64,000 bases of DNA from Nakamurella sp. A5-74 (lineage in GTDB: Bacteria > Actinomycetota > Actinomycetes > Mycobacteriales > Nakamurellaceae): NCBI RefSeq assembly GCF_040438885.1, contig NZ_CP159218.1:4092001-4156000 (forward strand), written 5' to 3'. Within the stretch, counting starts at the first letter, position 1. Each line of letters begins with the position of its first letter. Position numbers and translations under genes: made by a program. Of the stretch, positions 1 through 8,421 are shown piece after piece. The notes below the pieces were generated by a model that saw only the letters and a list, made by a program, of their open reading frames with translations, made no database searches and was not told the DNA's origin.

Positions 1-490
1 CGAGAGCGATGGCACTCAACGCGGCGATCGAGCGCCGCGTCCACGATTTCTGCACTACGCACACCACTTTCTCCGGCCCGGCGGTCTGCCGGGCGTCACA
101 GGGGGAAATCCCAGCCGTCCTCGCGCGCCCACCGGCACGCCTCGTGGGCGACCGGAAGCCGTGCGGCGACAACGGGATCAGTGTGGAAGGTCGGACCGAC
201 AACGAGGCCACGACGACATGAACTTCCGGTGTGCAGCCCACCAGCCGTCAGCGATTGACACAACGTCTGACGGACAGCATCACCCGTTCGCTGCGCACCT
301 CTTCAGCTGGAGGTGCGGATCTCACTCGGTGGCACAGGCTGGCTCGTCGCAGAACGCTCAGCGCAATGCCCGGGTCACGTTCGGGCAGACGAGGGCGGGC
401 CGCCGCTCCCCGGCATGGAGAGTGCGACGGCCCGCGGCGCGTACTGAGGTGCGGCGCGTACTGAGGTGCGCTGTGGAACGAGCCCTGCGA
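1..490. other. Left-edge region without a supported gene
   Basis: I see no convincing gene here. Short open frames on both strands lack a ribosome binding site and any recognisable domain. The only clear structure is a 17-bp direct repeat, two adjacent copies at about 434-450 and 451-467. The stretch lies downstream of the remnant at 491-553 and may hold the rest of a decayed gene or the edge of a gene outside the window. Confidence 0.5.
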
Positions 491-553
491 TCAGCGAACG
501 GTGATCGACGCCCGTCCCGTCGAACGCACCCACCAGTCGACGCTCGGCTGGTT
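491..553 (-). pseudogene. Remnant of a paralogue of the downstream secreted protein (last ~20 codons)
   Basis: On the minus strand this stretch reads QPSVDWWVRSTGRASITVR followed by a stop, almost the same as the C-terminus of the intact gene at 667-1728 (RPSVDWWVRSTGWASITVR). At least five codons differ only synonymously (for example GAC/GAT, GTG/GTC, GGA/GGC) and only two residues differ. This suggests that both copies were once under protein-level selection, so this looks like the tail of a former full paralogue rather than a fresh local duplication. Homology stops abruptly at about 553 and no start or upstream domains are seen. Confidence 0.6.
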
Positions 554-666
554 CCGATCGAATGCACCATCCGTCCGGAGCAATGCGGACAGGGCGCTGT
601 CACTCCAGAGGGGTCTCCGACCACCTGATCGGGCGGCAGGGTGACGCAGTCGCGCGTCGCGGGTGA

Positions 667-1728
667 TCAGCGAACGGTGATCGAGGCCCAGCCCGTCGAG
701 CGGACCCACCAATCGACGCTGGGTCGATAGGTCGCAGCGATCCTCATGGCGCCGGCTGGGGTCGGCACCAGTGCGGTCTTCGCACGACCGTTCACCAGCT
801 CCAGCGTGGTGACCTTGCCATCGACCGTCAGGGCCACCGCCCCGGGCGCGACGGTCCGGGTGCCGCGCCCCACCACCTGCACCGACACCGAGACCGCGCT
901 GCGGACCTGGTACTTCTTCTGGTCCGCGGCCGAGAGTGACTGCTGCCGCAACGTCACCTTCGTGACCGTGCTGGCGCGTGCCACGGTGAACTTGACGGGG
1001 TCCGAGGTGATGGTCGTCCGGGCCGGACCCTTCGGGATGAACGTGGCCGTGAACTCGGCTCGACCGAGCGGCAGGTTCGACGGGATCGGCAGGACCGTGA
1101 GGTCGTAGGGATCCGCCGCGATCCTGCGGATCAGCACGTCGTGATCGCGGATCTCCAGGGTGCCCGGCGAGGTCGGCCCTCCGTCCTGATCGAGGTCGGC
1201 CGCATCCCGATAGATGTTGACCTGGACGCCGATCAGGGCGGGGTCCACCGCCCGGAACACCTGCGAGGTAGCCGAGGTCACGAGGTACACCTCGGTTCTC
1301 GGCGCCCACTGGGCATACATGGTCACGTTCGCCGTCGGAGTCACCGTGGCCCCGGGGAGGTAGCTCGTGCCGGTCCCGTCTCCGCGGGTGTTCCACTCCA
1401 CGAAGGCGTACCCCTCGCGGGCGAACGAGTTCTCGGAGATCCGGGCCGCTGCTCCGACCTCCACCCACTGGTCCGCGGGTGCGGGCCCGGCACCATGGTT
1501 GCCCTCGTACGAGATCAGGTACAGCTCCGCGGCCGACCGGGAGGCAGGGGTCGCCGACGAGGGGGCGGCAAAGACGCTCGGCGCTGCCGCGGCGGCGGGG
1601 AGCGCGGTGAGCACTGCGAGACCGGCGACAGCCAGGCCACGCCGCACGACCGAGGCCCGTCGCGATCCAGCAGCGGGACGATCCTCGCTGGAGTCGGATG
1701 CCGAGCCCGCCTGAGAACCGTGCACCAT
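667..1728 (-). CDS. Secreted protein with InlB B-repeat-like and Ig-like domains
   Basis: 353 residues. ATG at 1728 is preceded by GGGAG. The N-terminus carries arginines followed by a hydrophobic stretch (RRGLAVAGLAVLTAL) and an alanine-rich cleavage region near residue 55, so export is expected. Residues about 70-140 contain the pattern ISYEGNHG...FVEWNTRGDGTGTSY...MYAQW, typical of the Listeria-Bacteroides (InlB B-repeat) fold found in surface proteins. Two beta-rich, Ig-like segments follow (about 180-255 and 260-335). No sorting signal or C-terminal membrane helix is seen, so it is probably released or loosely wall-bound. The ligand is unknown. A decayed copy of its 3' end lies immediately downstream. 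Confidence 0.75.
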   Translation of the reverse strand: MVHGSQAGSASDSSEDRPAAGSRRASVVRRGLAVAGLAVLTALPAAAAAPSVFAAPSSATPASRSAAELYLISYEGNHGAGPAPADQWVEVGAAARISENSFAREGYAFVEWNTRGDGTGTSYLPGATVTPTANVTMYAQWAPRTEVYLVTSATSQVFRAVDPALIGVQVNIYRDAADLDQDGGPTSPGTLEIRDHDVLIRRIAADPYDLTVLPIPSNLPLGRAEFTATFIPKGPARTTITSDPVKFTVARASTVTKVTLRQQSLSAADQKKYQVRSAVSVSVQVVGRGTRTVAPGAVALTVDGKVTTLELVNGRAKTALVPTPAGAMRIAATYRPSVDWWVRSTGWASITVR

Positions 1729-1905
1729 CTGTGTCTCCCCGTCGCCGGCGGTGACCGACTGGTCACCTGTACGTCGACCAGCACAACACGTTCATCCGTC
1801 CGGGGCAACGCAAACTCGCAGTTGTCACTCCTAGGCGGGTCGAGATGCCCGAAAGAGGAAGTTTCTTTGCTCGATCACCGGTGCTTCCGGTGGTCGAGCG
1901 ACCGG

Positions 1906-2736
1906 TCAGCGAGGAGCTGCAGCAAAGGCTGCCATCTCGGCGTGCAGGGAAGGTCCGGCCGCCAGCCAGCCGCGCTCGTGCCCGGTCGGCGCGAAGTGCG
2001 TCATCAGCCCGCCGGCTTCCTGCACGATCAGACCACCGGCCGCGTGGTCCCAGTGGTTGATGCCTTCCTCGAAATAGCCGTCGACCGCTCCGGCGGCCAC
2101 CGCGCACAGGTCGAGCGCAGCGCCGCCGAACCGGCGGATGTCGCGGATGCGCGGCAACAGGGCGGCCACGAACTCTCCCTGCAGCGCACGGCGACCCGCG
2201 TCGTAGCCGAATCCGGTCGCAAGCAGTGCACGATCCAGCGGAACCGGATCGGACACCCGCAGGGAGGTGGTCCCGGAGGGGTCGAGTCGGGTCGCCCCGC
2301 CACCGCGGACGGCGGAGAACAGTCGGTCGGCAACGGGGTCGAGGACCACCCCGACCAGGCCGCCCTGTGCGTCCTCGCAGGCAACGCTGACCGAGAAGTT
2401 CGCCAGCTGGTAGAGGTAGTTCACGGTCCCGTCGAGCGGGTCCACCACCCAGGTCAGGCCCGAGGTACCCGACCGGTCGGTCCCCTCCTCGCCGATCATC
2501 GCGTCATCCGGTCGGGCAGTGGTGATGAGGTCCGACAGCAGCTGCTCAGCGGCCTTGTCGGCGTCCGAAACCGGGTCTGTCGCAGTCGATTTGGTCTCGA
2601 GCCCCTCGATGTGCCCGTACCGGCGCATCAGCTCCGCGCCTGCCGCCCGGGCAGCCCGCACAGCGAGTGCCAACAACTCATCCGGCTCGTCCGACACCGT
2701 CGCGGTGGACGGGCCGGTACCGGGATCGGGGTTCAT
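1906..2736 (-). CDS. Inositol monophosphatase family protein (SuhB-like)
   Basis: 276 residues from the ATG at 2736, chosen because GAGG lies about 9 bp upstream; an in-frame ATG at 2766 has no such site. The family dephosphorylates inositol-1-phosphate or related sugar phosphates (fructose-1,6-bisphosphate, histidinol phosphate) with Mg2+. The metal-binding motifs are all present: GEE near residue 84, DPLDGTVNY near 104, and WDHAAGG near 231. In actinomycetes inositol supplies mycothiol and phosphatidylinositol lipids, but several paralogues exist per genome and the exact substrate cannot be read from sequence. Confidence 0.9.
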   Translation of the reverse strand: MNPDPGTGPSTATVSDEPDELLALAVRAARAAGAELMRRYGHIEGLETKSTATDPVSDADKAAEQLLSDLITTARPDDAMIGEEGTDRSGTSGLTWVVDPLDGTVNYLYQLANFSVSVACEDAQGGLVGVVLDPVADRLFSAVRGGGATRLDPSGTTSLRVSDPVPLDRALLATGFGYDAGRRALQGEFVAALLPRIRDIRRFGGAALDLCAVAAGAVDGYFEEGINHWDHAAGGLIVQEAGGLMTHFAPTGHERGWLAAGPSLHAEMAAFAAAPR

Positions 2737-2810
2737 GGCCCCATCCTCGCAGCCGACCGGGCCCATGACGCCGCCGGTCTCATCCCGCTGGCGCGGGTGC
2801 GGTGCTCATT

Positions 2811-2888
2811 CGACGAACGAGCCGAGACCCCGCCGGTCAGGACGGGATCTCGACTCGCTCGTTCCTCGCTCGCTCGATCAGCGATGAA
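2811..2888. repeat. Family A dispersed hairpin repeat, copy 1
   Basis: An imperfect inverted repeat lies between the amidase stop and the suhB-like start. The left arm (2811-2832) reads as CGAACGAGCCGAGACC and the right arm (2844-2888) carries ATCTCGACTCGCTCGTTC followed by CTCGCTCGCTCGATCA. Relatives occur at 13489, 13775, 13866, 27074, 48699 and 62952. The hairpin probably ends or insulates transcription, but no T-run follows it. Confidence 0.65.
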
Positions 2889-2897
2889 GCCCGGCTG

Positions 2898-5147
2898 TCA
2901 GGCGCGGACCCTGACCGCGGCGGACTCCGCGGAGACCGACACCGCGTTCGGCGCATGAGCGCTCACCACGACCGTCAGCCTCGTGCCGACGTCCACACCG
3001 CGCAGCTGGTAGGTCTGCGTGACGGCGCCCTTGATGTCCTTACCGTTGCGCTGCCACTGGTAGCTGAACGTCTTCACGCCACCGGTCCAGATCCCGGTGA
3101 GGGCCGTGACCGCCGACCCCTTCACGGGGGTCCCGGCGATCCGCGGAGCACCCGTCGAGGCGAGCACCGGGGACTCGGTCAGCGTGACGTCGCCTGCCTG
3201 GACGAAGAAGACCCGGTGTGCGATGGCGACCTCGTAGTAGACGAGCTGACCCTTCAGATCCGTGCGCTGGTCGGCGCCCAGACCGTCGTACTGGGTGGCG
3301 TAGTAGTAGTCGGTGACGACCGTCCTGTCGAGCACGGCGTACTGCTGTCCCGGCTTGAGGGTGTACTCCAGCGGCGACAGCTTCTGCACCGGAATGCTGG
3401 TGCCGGTGTAGGCAGCAGGCTCCGGGTAGGCGCGACCGTAGACCGGAGCGGTGGTCGCTCCGCTCTTCACGCTGACGGTGGCGGTCGGTGTCCGCACCAG
3501 CACCGGCTTGGCCGCAGTGTTCTTGACCCACGCGAACTCTCCCGCCCAGGCCACCTTCACCCAGTCACCGGAGATCGCCGCGACCACCAGCTTGTTGCCG
3601 GCCTGCGCCTTCGCCGACACGTCGCTCACCACGGTGCTGCCGGCCGAACCGTCCGGCTTCCAGCCGACGTCCTTCGCCAGCGGCGCGGTGTCCGACGCAG
3701 CCTGGCGCAGCTCGACGTAGTTGGTGCCAACGCCCGCCACGCAGTCCGGGGACGGCGGCGACTGTTGCTTGCACTGCGTCACGATGTTCGGGTTGTCGGA
3801 GTACCCCGGCTTGACCGTGACCACGTCACCGACCGAGAGCTGCGTGGTGGCGTCAGCAGTTCCGGCGATCGGCGCACCGAGCAGGTCGAAGTAGTGCTCC
3901 CAGTTCCAGTAGGGGCCCGGATCCCAGTGCACCGACTTGGTCGATCCGAGCACGGTGCCCGGAATCTGGTCGTGGCCGATGATGTGGGCCGGATCCAACG
4001 GGATGTCGTACTTCTCGGCCAGGTACTTCACCAGCGTGGCCGACTTGGCGTACATCGCCTCGGTGAACCAGCCGTTGCTCCCGGCATACCCCTCGTGCTC
4101 GATGCCGATCGAGTGCATGTTCACGAACCAGTTGCCGGCGTGGTAGCCGACATCCTTGGGGTCCAGATGTTGGGCGATGTGCCCGTCGCTGGAGCGGACC
4201 GTGTAGTTCCAGGACACGTACGTCGGGTCCTGCACCAGCTTCAGGGTGGTGTCGTAGGAGGTCTCGGTGTCGTGGATGACGATGTAGTCGATCTTCGGGC
4301 CACCGGCACCGGTGCGGTCGCCGAGATCGTGGTTGCCGTAGTCTTCGGTGTTGTCCGGCAGCGAGGCATCCCCCTTCTCGTACGGCGCGGGGATCCAGTC
4401 GCAGCCCAGGTTCTTCGGGCAGTCGGTGCGGTAGTTGGACGCCACGGTTATCTGCTTCGCCTGCGGCACGGCGTCCAGTTCGACGCGCTGACCCGAGGCG
4501 GTCGTCCGGCTCGCGCCGGAGCGCATCCGGTCGAACACCTGCTGCGCGAGCTCGGTGTTGGACTCGACCCCACCGCCGTAGCGGGTGACGGCACCGACCC
4601 AGTTGTTCACGTCCTTCGCCTGCGCGCCGGACGGACCGTAGGAGGCGAGAACCGCTGCGCCACCACAGATGTTGGCGGCCGGAACCGACTTGACGGCCAG
4701 CAGCGACAGACCCGTCAGCTGCGCGGCGATGCGAGCGGTGTCGGCGGACTGCGGCTTCTTGCCCGCGGTGCCGTCACCCTTGCCGTCACCGTCCAGCTCC
4801 ACCCCGAGACCTGTGAGGTCGGTGAGGTTCATCAACCCGTAGCCGCCGTCGTTGCTGGCAACGGAGCCGTGATCGTCCCAGCGTGACTGGAGGTACGAGA
4901 CGGACTTGAGCAGAGCCTCCGGAACACCGGCAGCCTGCGCAGAGCGGGCGAAGGCCTGCTCCAGCGTGATGCCCGGGGCCGTGCTCCAGGAGCAGTTGAC
5001 GATCGAGCCGACCGGGGCAACAGCGGGCTGCTGCGCTGCGGTGGCCTGGCCGGTGACGGCCGCGGTGGCGAGCAGTCCGAATCCAACGGCGGCGCTGACC
5101 GCTGCACGTCGGCTCGGGACTGCACGTCGGGAGGATCTGATTCCCAT
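2898..5147 (-). CDS. Secreted peptidoglycan-recognition N-acetylmuramoyl-L-alanine amidase
   Basis: 749 residues from the ATG at 5147 with AGGTGA upstream. The signal peptide has paired arginines (SSRRAVPSRRAAVSAAVGFG) and a likely cleavage near ATAAQ. Residues about 55-170 resemble a lysozyme-like/transglycosylase-type region (LLKSVSYLQSRWDDHG, GGYGLMNL). The amidase_2 (PGRP-like) domain lies at about 285-430: YIVIHDTE, GIEHEGYAG, HIIGHDQIPG and HWDPGPYWNW carry the zinc-ligand histidines. SH3-like segments and a C-terminal Ig-like module (FSYQWQRNGKDI) follow. It should cleave the muramoyl-L-alanine amide bond outside the membrane. The length, about three times that of a minimal amidase, reflects the extra binding modules. 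Confidence 0.92.
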   Translation of the reverse strand: MGIRSSRRAVPSRRAAVSAAVGFGLLATAAVTGQATAAQQPAVAPVGSIVNCSWSTAPGITLEQAFARSAQAAGVPEALLKSVSYLQSRWDDHGSVASNDGGYGLMNLTDLTGLGVELDGDGKGDGTAGKKPQSADTARIAAQLTGLSLLAVKSVPAANICGGAAVLASYGPSGAQAKDVNNWVGAVTRYGGGVESNTELAQQVFDRMRSGASRTTASGQRVELDAVPQAKQITVASNYRTDCPKNLGCDWIPAPYEKGDASLPDNTEDYGNHDLGDRTGAGGPKIDYIVIHDTETSYDTTLKLVQDPTYVSWNYTVRSSDGHIAQHLDPKDVGYHAGNWFVNMHSIGIEHEGYAGSNGWFTEAMYAKSATLVKYLAEKYDIPLDPAHIIGHDQIPGTVLGSTKSVHWDPGPYWNWEHYFDLLGAPIAGTADATTQLSVGDVVTVKPGYSDNPNIVTQCKQQSPPSPDCVAGVGTNYVELRQAASDTAPLAKDVGWKPDGSAGSTVVSDVSAKAQAGNKLVVAAISGDWVKVAWAGEFAWVKNTAAKPVLVRTPTATVSVKSGATTAPVYGRAYPEPAAYTGTSIPVQKLSPLEYTLKPGQQYAVLDRTVVTDYYYATQYDGLGADQRTDLKGQLVYYEVAIAHRVFFVQAGDVTLTESPVLASTGAPRIAGTPVKGSAVTALTGIWTGGVKTFSYQWQRNGKDIKGAVTQTYQLRGVDVGTRLTVVVSAHAPNAVSVSAESAAVRVRA

Positions 5148-5343
5148 GTGTGTCACCTCGAACGAGAGTGTGGCCTTGCGGCCCTGACCGGTGAAGCGTG
5201 TCACAAATGTGCACCTCCGGCCAGATGTGCGCTCGAAATTAACACCGGTGACACGAGATACGTCCCGCAAGATCTGCGGAGCCCCGGTTGCCTCCGGTCA
5301 CGATCGGCCGTTCGGGCGACAGCGACCCACCGTCATCCGCACC

Positions 5344-5349
5344 TAGATT
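5344..5349 (+). promoter_or_regulatory. -10 element (TAGATT) of a likely leaderless transcript
   Basis: TAGATT ends 7 bp before the ATG at 5357. In actinomycetes a TANNNT hexamer at this distance usually puts the transcription start on the A of the ATG, giving a leaderless mRNA. No Shine-Dalgarno sequence is present, which fits. Confidence 0.55.
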
Positions 5350-5356
5350 GGTCGTC

Positions 5357-6304
5357 ATGGACCTTCGCATCTTCACCGAGCCCCAGCAGGGCGCGTCGTT
5401 CGCGACCTTGCTCGCCGCCGCCCGGGCGACCAGGGACGCCGGTTTCTCGGCTTTCTTCCGGTCCGACCACCTGTTGGCCATGGGCGACGGCGGTCCGGGG
5501 TCGGGTGCGCCAGGTCCGTCCGAATCATTCGTCACCCTCGGCGCGATCGCTGCCCTGGTCCCGGACATCCGACTGGGCACCCTGGTCACCTCCGCGACGT
5601 TCCGGCACCCGTCGATGCTGGCGATGGCCGCGGCGAACGTCGACGAGATCTCCGGCGGACGCCTCGAACTCGGGATCGGCTCCGGCTGGTTCGAGGCGGA
5701 GCACCGCGCCTACGGCATCGACTTCGGTGCGTCCTTCGGTCAGCGTTTCGACCGGCTCACCGAGCAGCTGCAGATCATCACCGGCCTGTGGGACACCCCG
5801 GTCGGCGGCACCTTCTCCCACACGGGACACCACTTCACCCTCACCGACTCGCCCGGCCTGCCCAAGCCGGCGCAGATCGGGCGCACCGGGACGCCGCGCA
5901 CCCCGATCATCATGGGGGGCACCGGTCCGAAGCGGACACCGGCGCTTGCCGCTCGTTTCGCCGACGAGTTCAACGTACCCTTCGGTGATCGCGAAACCGT
6001 TGTCCGGCAACGAGATCGGGTGATCAGGGCCTGCGAGGCGATCGACCGCGACCCGGCGACGATGACGTTCTCGCTCGCCCAGACGATGTTCCTGGGCCGT
6101 GACGACGCGCAGGTCGCCCGCCGCATCGAGGCAACTGGACGCGATCCGCGGGACCCGGGCGCCGCCGGTCTCGCCGGGACCCCGGAGCAGGTCCGCGAGC
6201 AGCTCGCCGCCGTGGCGGAGCTGGGCATCGACCGGTACTACCTGCAGGTGCTGGACCTGGCCGATCTCGAACACATCGCGTTCGCCGGTGCCGAACTGCT
6301 CTGA
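5357..6304 (+). CDS. LLM-class (luciferase-like) F420-dependent oxidoreductase
   Basis: 315 residues. The ATG at 5357 starts the conserved first strand (MDLRIFTEPQQGASF) and has a -10 hexamer 7 bp upstream, so an earlier in-frame start is unlikely. It has the bacterial luciferase-like TIM-barrel pattern: FFRSDHLLAMG near residue 35, LGTLVTSATFRHPSMLAM near 75, ISGGRLELGIGSGW near 100, and PIIMGGTGPKRTPALAARFAD near 188. In actinomycetes this subfamily usually uses coenzyme F420, but FMN use cannot be excluded. The substrate is unknown. It is monocistronic and runs toward dusB with a 63-bp gap. Confidence 0.88.
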   Translation: MDLRIFTEPQQGASFATLLAAARATRDAGFSAFFRSDHLLAMGDGGPGSGAPGPSESFVTLGAIAALVPDIRLGTLVTSATFRHPSMLAMAAANVDEISGGRLELGIGSGWFEAEHRAYGIDFGASFGQRFDRLTEQLQIITGLWDTPVGGTFSHTGHHFTLTDSPGLPKPAQIGRTGTPRTPIIMGGTGPKRTPALAARFADEFNVPFGDRETVVRQRDRVIRACEAIDRDPATMTFSLAQTMFLGRDDAQVARRIEATGRDPRDPGAAGLAGTPEQVREQLAAVAELGIDRYYLQVLDLADLEHIAFAGAELL

Positions 6305-6367
6305 GCGTTCAGGCGGCCGGGCACACATCGACTTGGACCACCGCCCACCTGCTGGGACACTGGGAGC

Positions 6368-7552
6368 ATGACGCAGGCCGCCGAGACGCTCATCCGGGTG
6401 GGTACCCCGCGCCCGGACACGGCGAAGGCCGCGCCCATGACGATCGGTCGCTACCAGGTCTGGCCACCGGTCGAGCTCGCACCGATGGCCGGCATCACCA
6501 ATCGCAGCTACCGCAAGCTCTGCCGGGAACACGGTGCCGGGCTGTACGTCTGCGAGATGATCACCACCCGCGCGCTGGTCGAGGGCAATCCGAAGACACT
6601 CGACATGATCCGCTTCGGACCGGAGGAGTACCCGCGGTCGGTGCAGTTCTACGGGGTAGACCCCGAGACCGTCGAGAAGGCCGTCCGCAAGGTGGTGGAC
6701 GAGGACCTCGCCGACCACATCGATCTCAACTTCGGCTGCCCCGTCCCCAAGGTCACCCGGCGCGGTGGCGGGGCCGCACTTCCCTACAAGCGCAGGCTCT
6801 TCGAGGCGATCGTGAGCCGCGCAGTGGCGGCGGCAGCGCCGGCGGACATCCCGGTGACGGTCAAGATGCGCATCGGCATCGACCCCGACCACGTCACCTA
6901 TCTGGAGGCCGGCCGGATCGCCGAACAGGCCGGTGCGGCCGCCGTCGCGCTGCACGGACGCACCGCGATGCAACACTACTCGGGCACCGCCGACTGGGAT
7001 GCGATCGCGAACCTCAAGCGCAGCGTCACCAGCATTCCGGTGCTGGGCAATGGCGACATCTTCTCGGCCCAGGACGCGCTGGACATGATGGCGCACACCG
7101 GATGTGACGGAGTGGTGGTCGGTCGCGGCTGCCAGGGGCGGCCGTGGCTGTTCGCCGATCTGGCCGCCGCGTTCGACGGTCGCCCGCTGCCGGAATCACC
7201 GACGCTCGGTGAGGTCGGCAGGATGATCCGTCGGCACGCCGAACTGTTGATCGAGGAGCACGGCGCTCAGCGCGGCATCCGCGACCTGCGCAAGCACATC
7301 ACCTGGTACTTCAAGGGTTTCCCGGTCGGCTCGCTGGTCCGGCTGGATCTCGGGATGGTCGACAGCCTCGCGGACCTGGACGCGCTGATCGCCCAGCTGG
7401 ACCCGAACCGACGGTTCCCGGAGGGAGCCGAAGGTCCCCGCGGCCGACAGGGGTCACCGCAGAGGTCGGTCCATCTTCCGCACGGCTGGCTGGACGATCC
7501 CGACGAGCTCGCCGTCCCCGAGGACGCCGAACTCGAATCCAGTGGCGGCTGA
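6368..7552 (+). CDS. dusB: tRNA-dihydrouridine synthase
   Basis: 394 residues. This FMN enzyme reduces uridines in the tRNA D-loop with NAD(P)H. Motifs run in order: PMAGITNRSYRKLCREHGAG (FMN barrel start), VQFYGVDPE, LNFGCPVPKVTRRGGGAAL with the catalytic cysteine near residue 126, VKMRIG, HGRTAMQHYSGTADW, and VLGNGDIFSAQDAL...VVVGRGCQGRPWLF for phosphate binding. An in-frame ATG at 6437 (MTIGRYQVW) could be the true start, because the conserved fold begins just after it. The last codons overlap the next gene by 11 bp. It matches the position of Rv0823c in the mycobacterial order. Confidence 0.95.
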   Translation: MTQAAETLIRVGTPRPDTAKAAPMTIGRYQVWPPVELAPMAGITNRSYRKLCREHGAGLYVCEMITTRALVEGNPKTLDMIRFGPEEYPRSVQFYGVDPETVEKAVRKVVDEDLADHIDLNFGCPVPKVTRRGGGAALPYKRRLFEAIVSRAVAAAAPADIPVTVKMRIGIDPDHVTYLEAGRIAEQAGAAAVALHGRTAMQHYSGTADWDAIANLKRSVTSIPVLGNGDIFSAQDALDMMAHTGCDGVVVGRGCQGRPWLFADLAAAFDGRPLPESPTLGEVGRMIRRHAELLIEEHGAQRGIRDLRKHITWYFKGFPVGSLVRLDLGMVDSLADLDALIAQLDPNRRFPEGAEGPRGRQGSPQRSVHLPHGWLDDPDELAVPEDAELESSGG

Positions 7553-8180
7553 CGGACAGTCCCCGTCGGGGCCTGCGCAGCGACCCACCGGCGGCGAGGA
7601 CGACGACGCCTGGCGTCCCGAATGGGACCCGCAGCGGGTGACCGGCGCCGGCCCCTCCGACGTCCTCGACCGTCGACCCGGGCGCCGAGGTCCGTCGCCG
7701 ACGGGCATCGTGTCCTGGCTCATGGTGCTCGCGCTCGTCATCGTTGCTGCCGTGCTGCTGCTGGGCAGGGGTGATGACGGCACCTCGACCGATGGCGGTC
7801 CGTCCACCGGGGCGAGCGGTCCCGGCCCGACAACGAGCGGGGTGCTTCGCCCGGATCCGGCTGCCCTCGCGGCCGCCAGACAGGTGTTCGACCAGGTCAA
7901 TGCCGAGGCCGGCGGCTCACCGGCACGCCAGCGCGGCGTGCTGGAGCGGGTGGTGGATCCGGCGCAGGAGGCGAACCAGCGAGGCTGCGCGGCGGCGGTC
8001 ACCACCGTCCGGCTGGTTCCGGCCTGGTCAGCGGTGCGGGTCGCGTCGGACGGGCACCTGATCGTTCCGTCGCTGGTGCGGGTCTTCACCGGAACGCGGA
8101 TCACCGGAACGGATGTCGCGATCATCGATGTCACCATCACTGCAGGTCAGGCCGGTCTTCCCGCGCTCTGTGTGAGTTGA
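7542..8180 (+). CDS. Single-pass membrane protein of unknown function, coupled to dusB
   Basis: 212 residues from a GTG that overlaps the dusB stop, so translation is probably coupled. The N-terminal 55 residues are charged and proline-rich. One transmembrane helix (IVSWLMVLALVIVAAVLLL) lies at about 56-75, then a Gly/Ser/Thr-rich linker and an extracytoplasmic domain of about 110 residues ending in a cysteine close to the C-terminus. The topology is probably N-in. I recognise no domain. Similar small membrane proteins follow dus in other actinomycetes, but I cannot name a function. Confidence 0.75.
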   Translation: MAADGQSPSGPAQRPTGGEDDDAWRPEWDPQRVTGAGPSDVLDRRPGRRGPSPTGIVSWLMVLALVIVAAVLLLGRGDDGTSTDGGPSTGASGPGPTTSGVLRPDPAALAAARQVFDQVNAEAGGSPARQRGVLERVVDPAQEANQRGCAAAVTTVRLVPAWSAVRVASDGHLIVPSLVRVFTGTRITGTDVAIIDVTITAGQAGLPALCVS

Positions 8181-8421
8181 TGACGCACCGAGCGCCAGGT
8201 GGTTCCTGCCGACTCCTGGCACGACCACGCAGAGTATCCGTACCATCGCTGACGGGTGCTGTTCCATGCAGCGTCATTCCGGCGTGAGCCGGACCGGGCA
8301 GCCGCCCGATCCATCGCCGGATGCCATCGGTGATGGCCAGCACGCTGATCGGCCAGGCACCAGTTGCCCGCCCGGTCACCACCAGGGGCCCACCCCCGTC
8401 AGCGAAGAGGGAAGGCCAGCA

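Noticed and set aside
5148-5290. c-di-AMP (ydaO) riboswitch upstream of the amidase gene
   Set aside because: Cell-wall hydrolase genes of actinomycetes often have one, but the leader here is too short and lacks the conserved pieces.
5525-7096. 523-codon open frame on the minus strand
   Set aside because: It crosses two well-supported plus-strand genes (LLM oxidoreductase, dusB) and looks like random Arg/Gly/Asp-rich translation.
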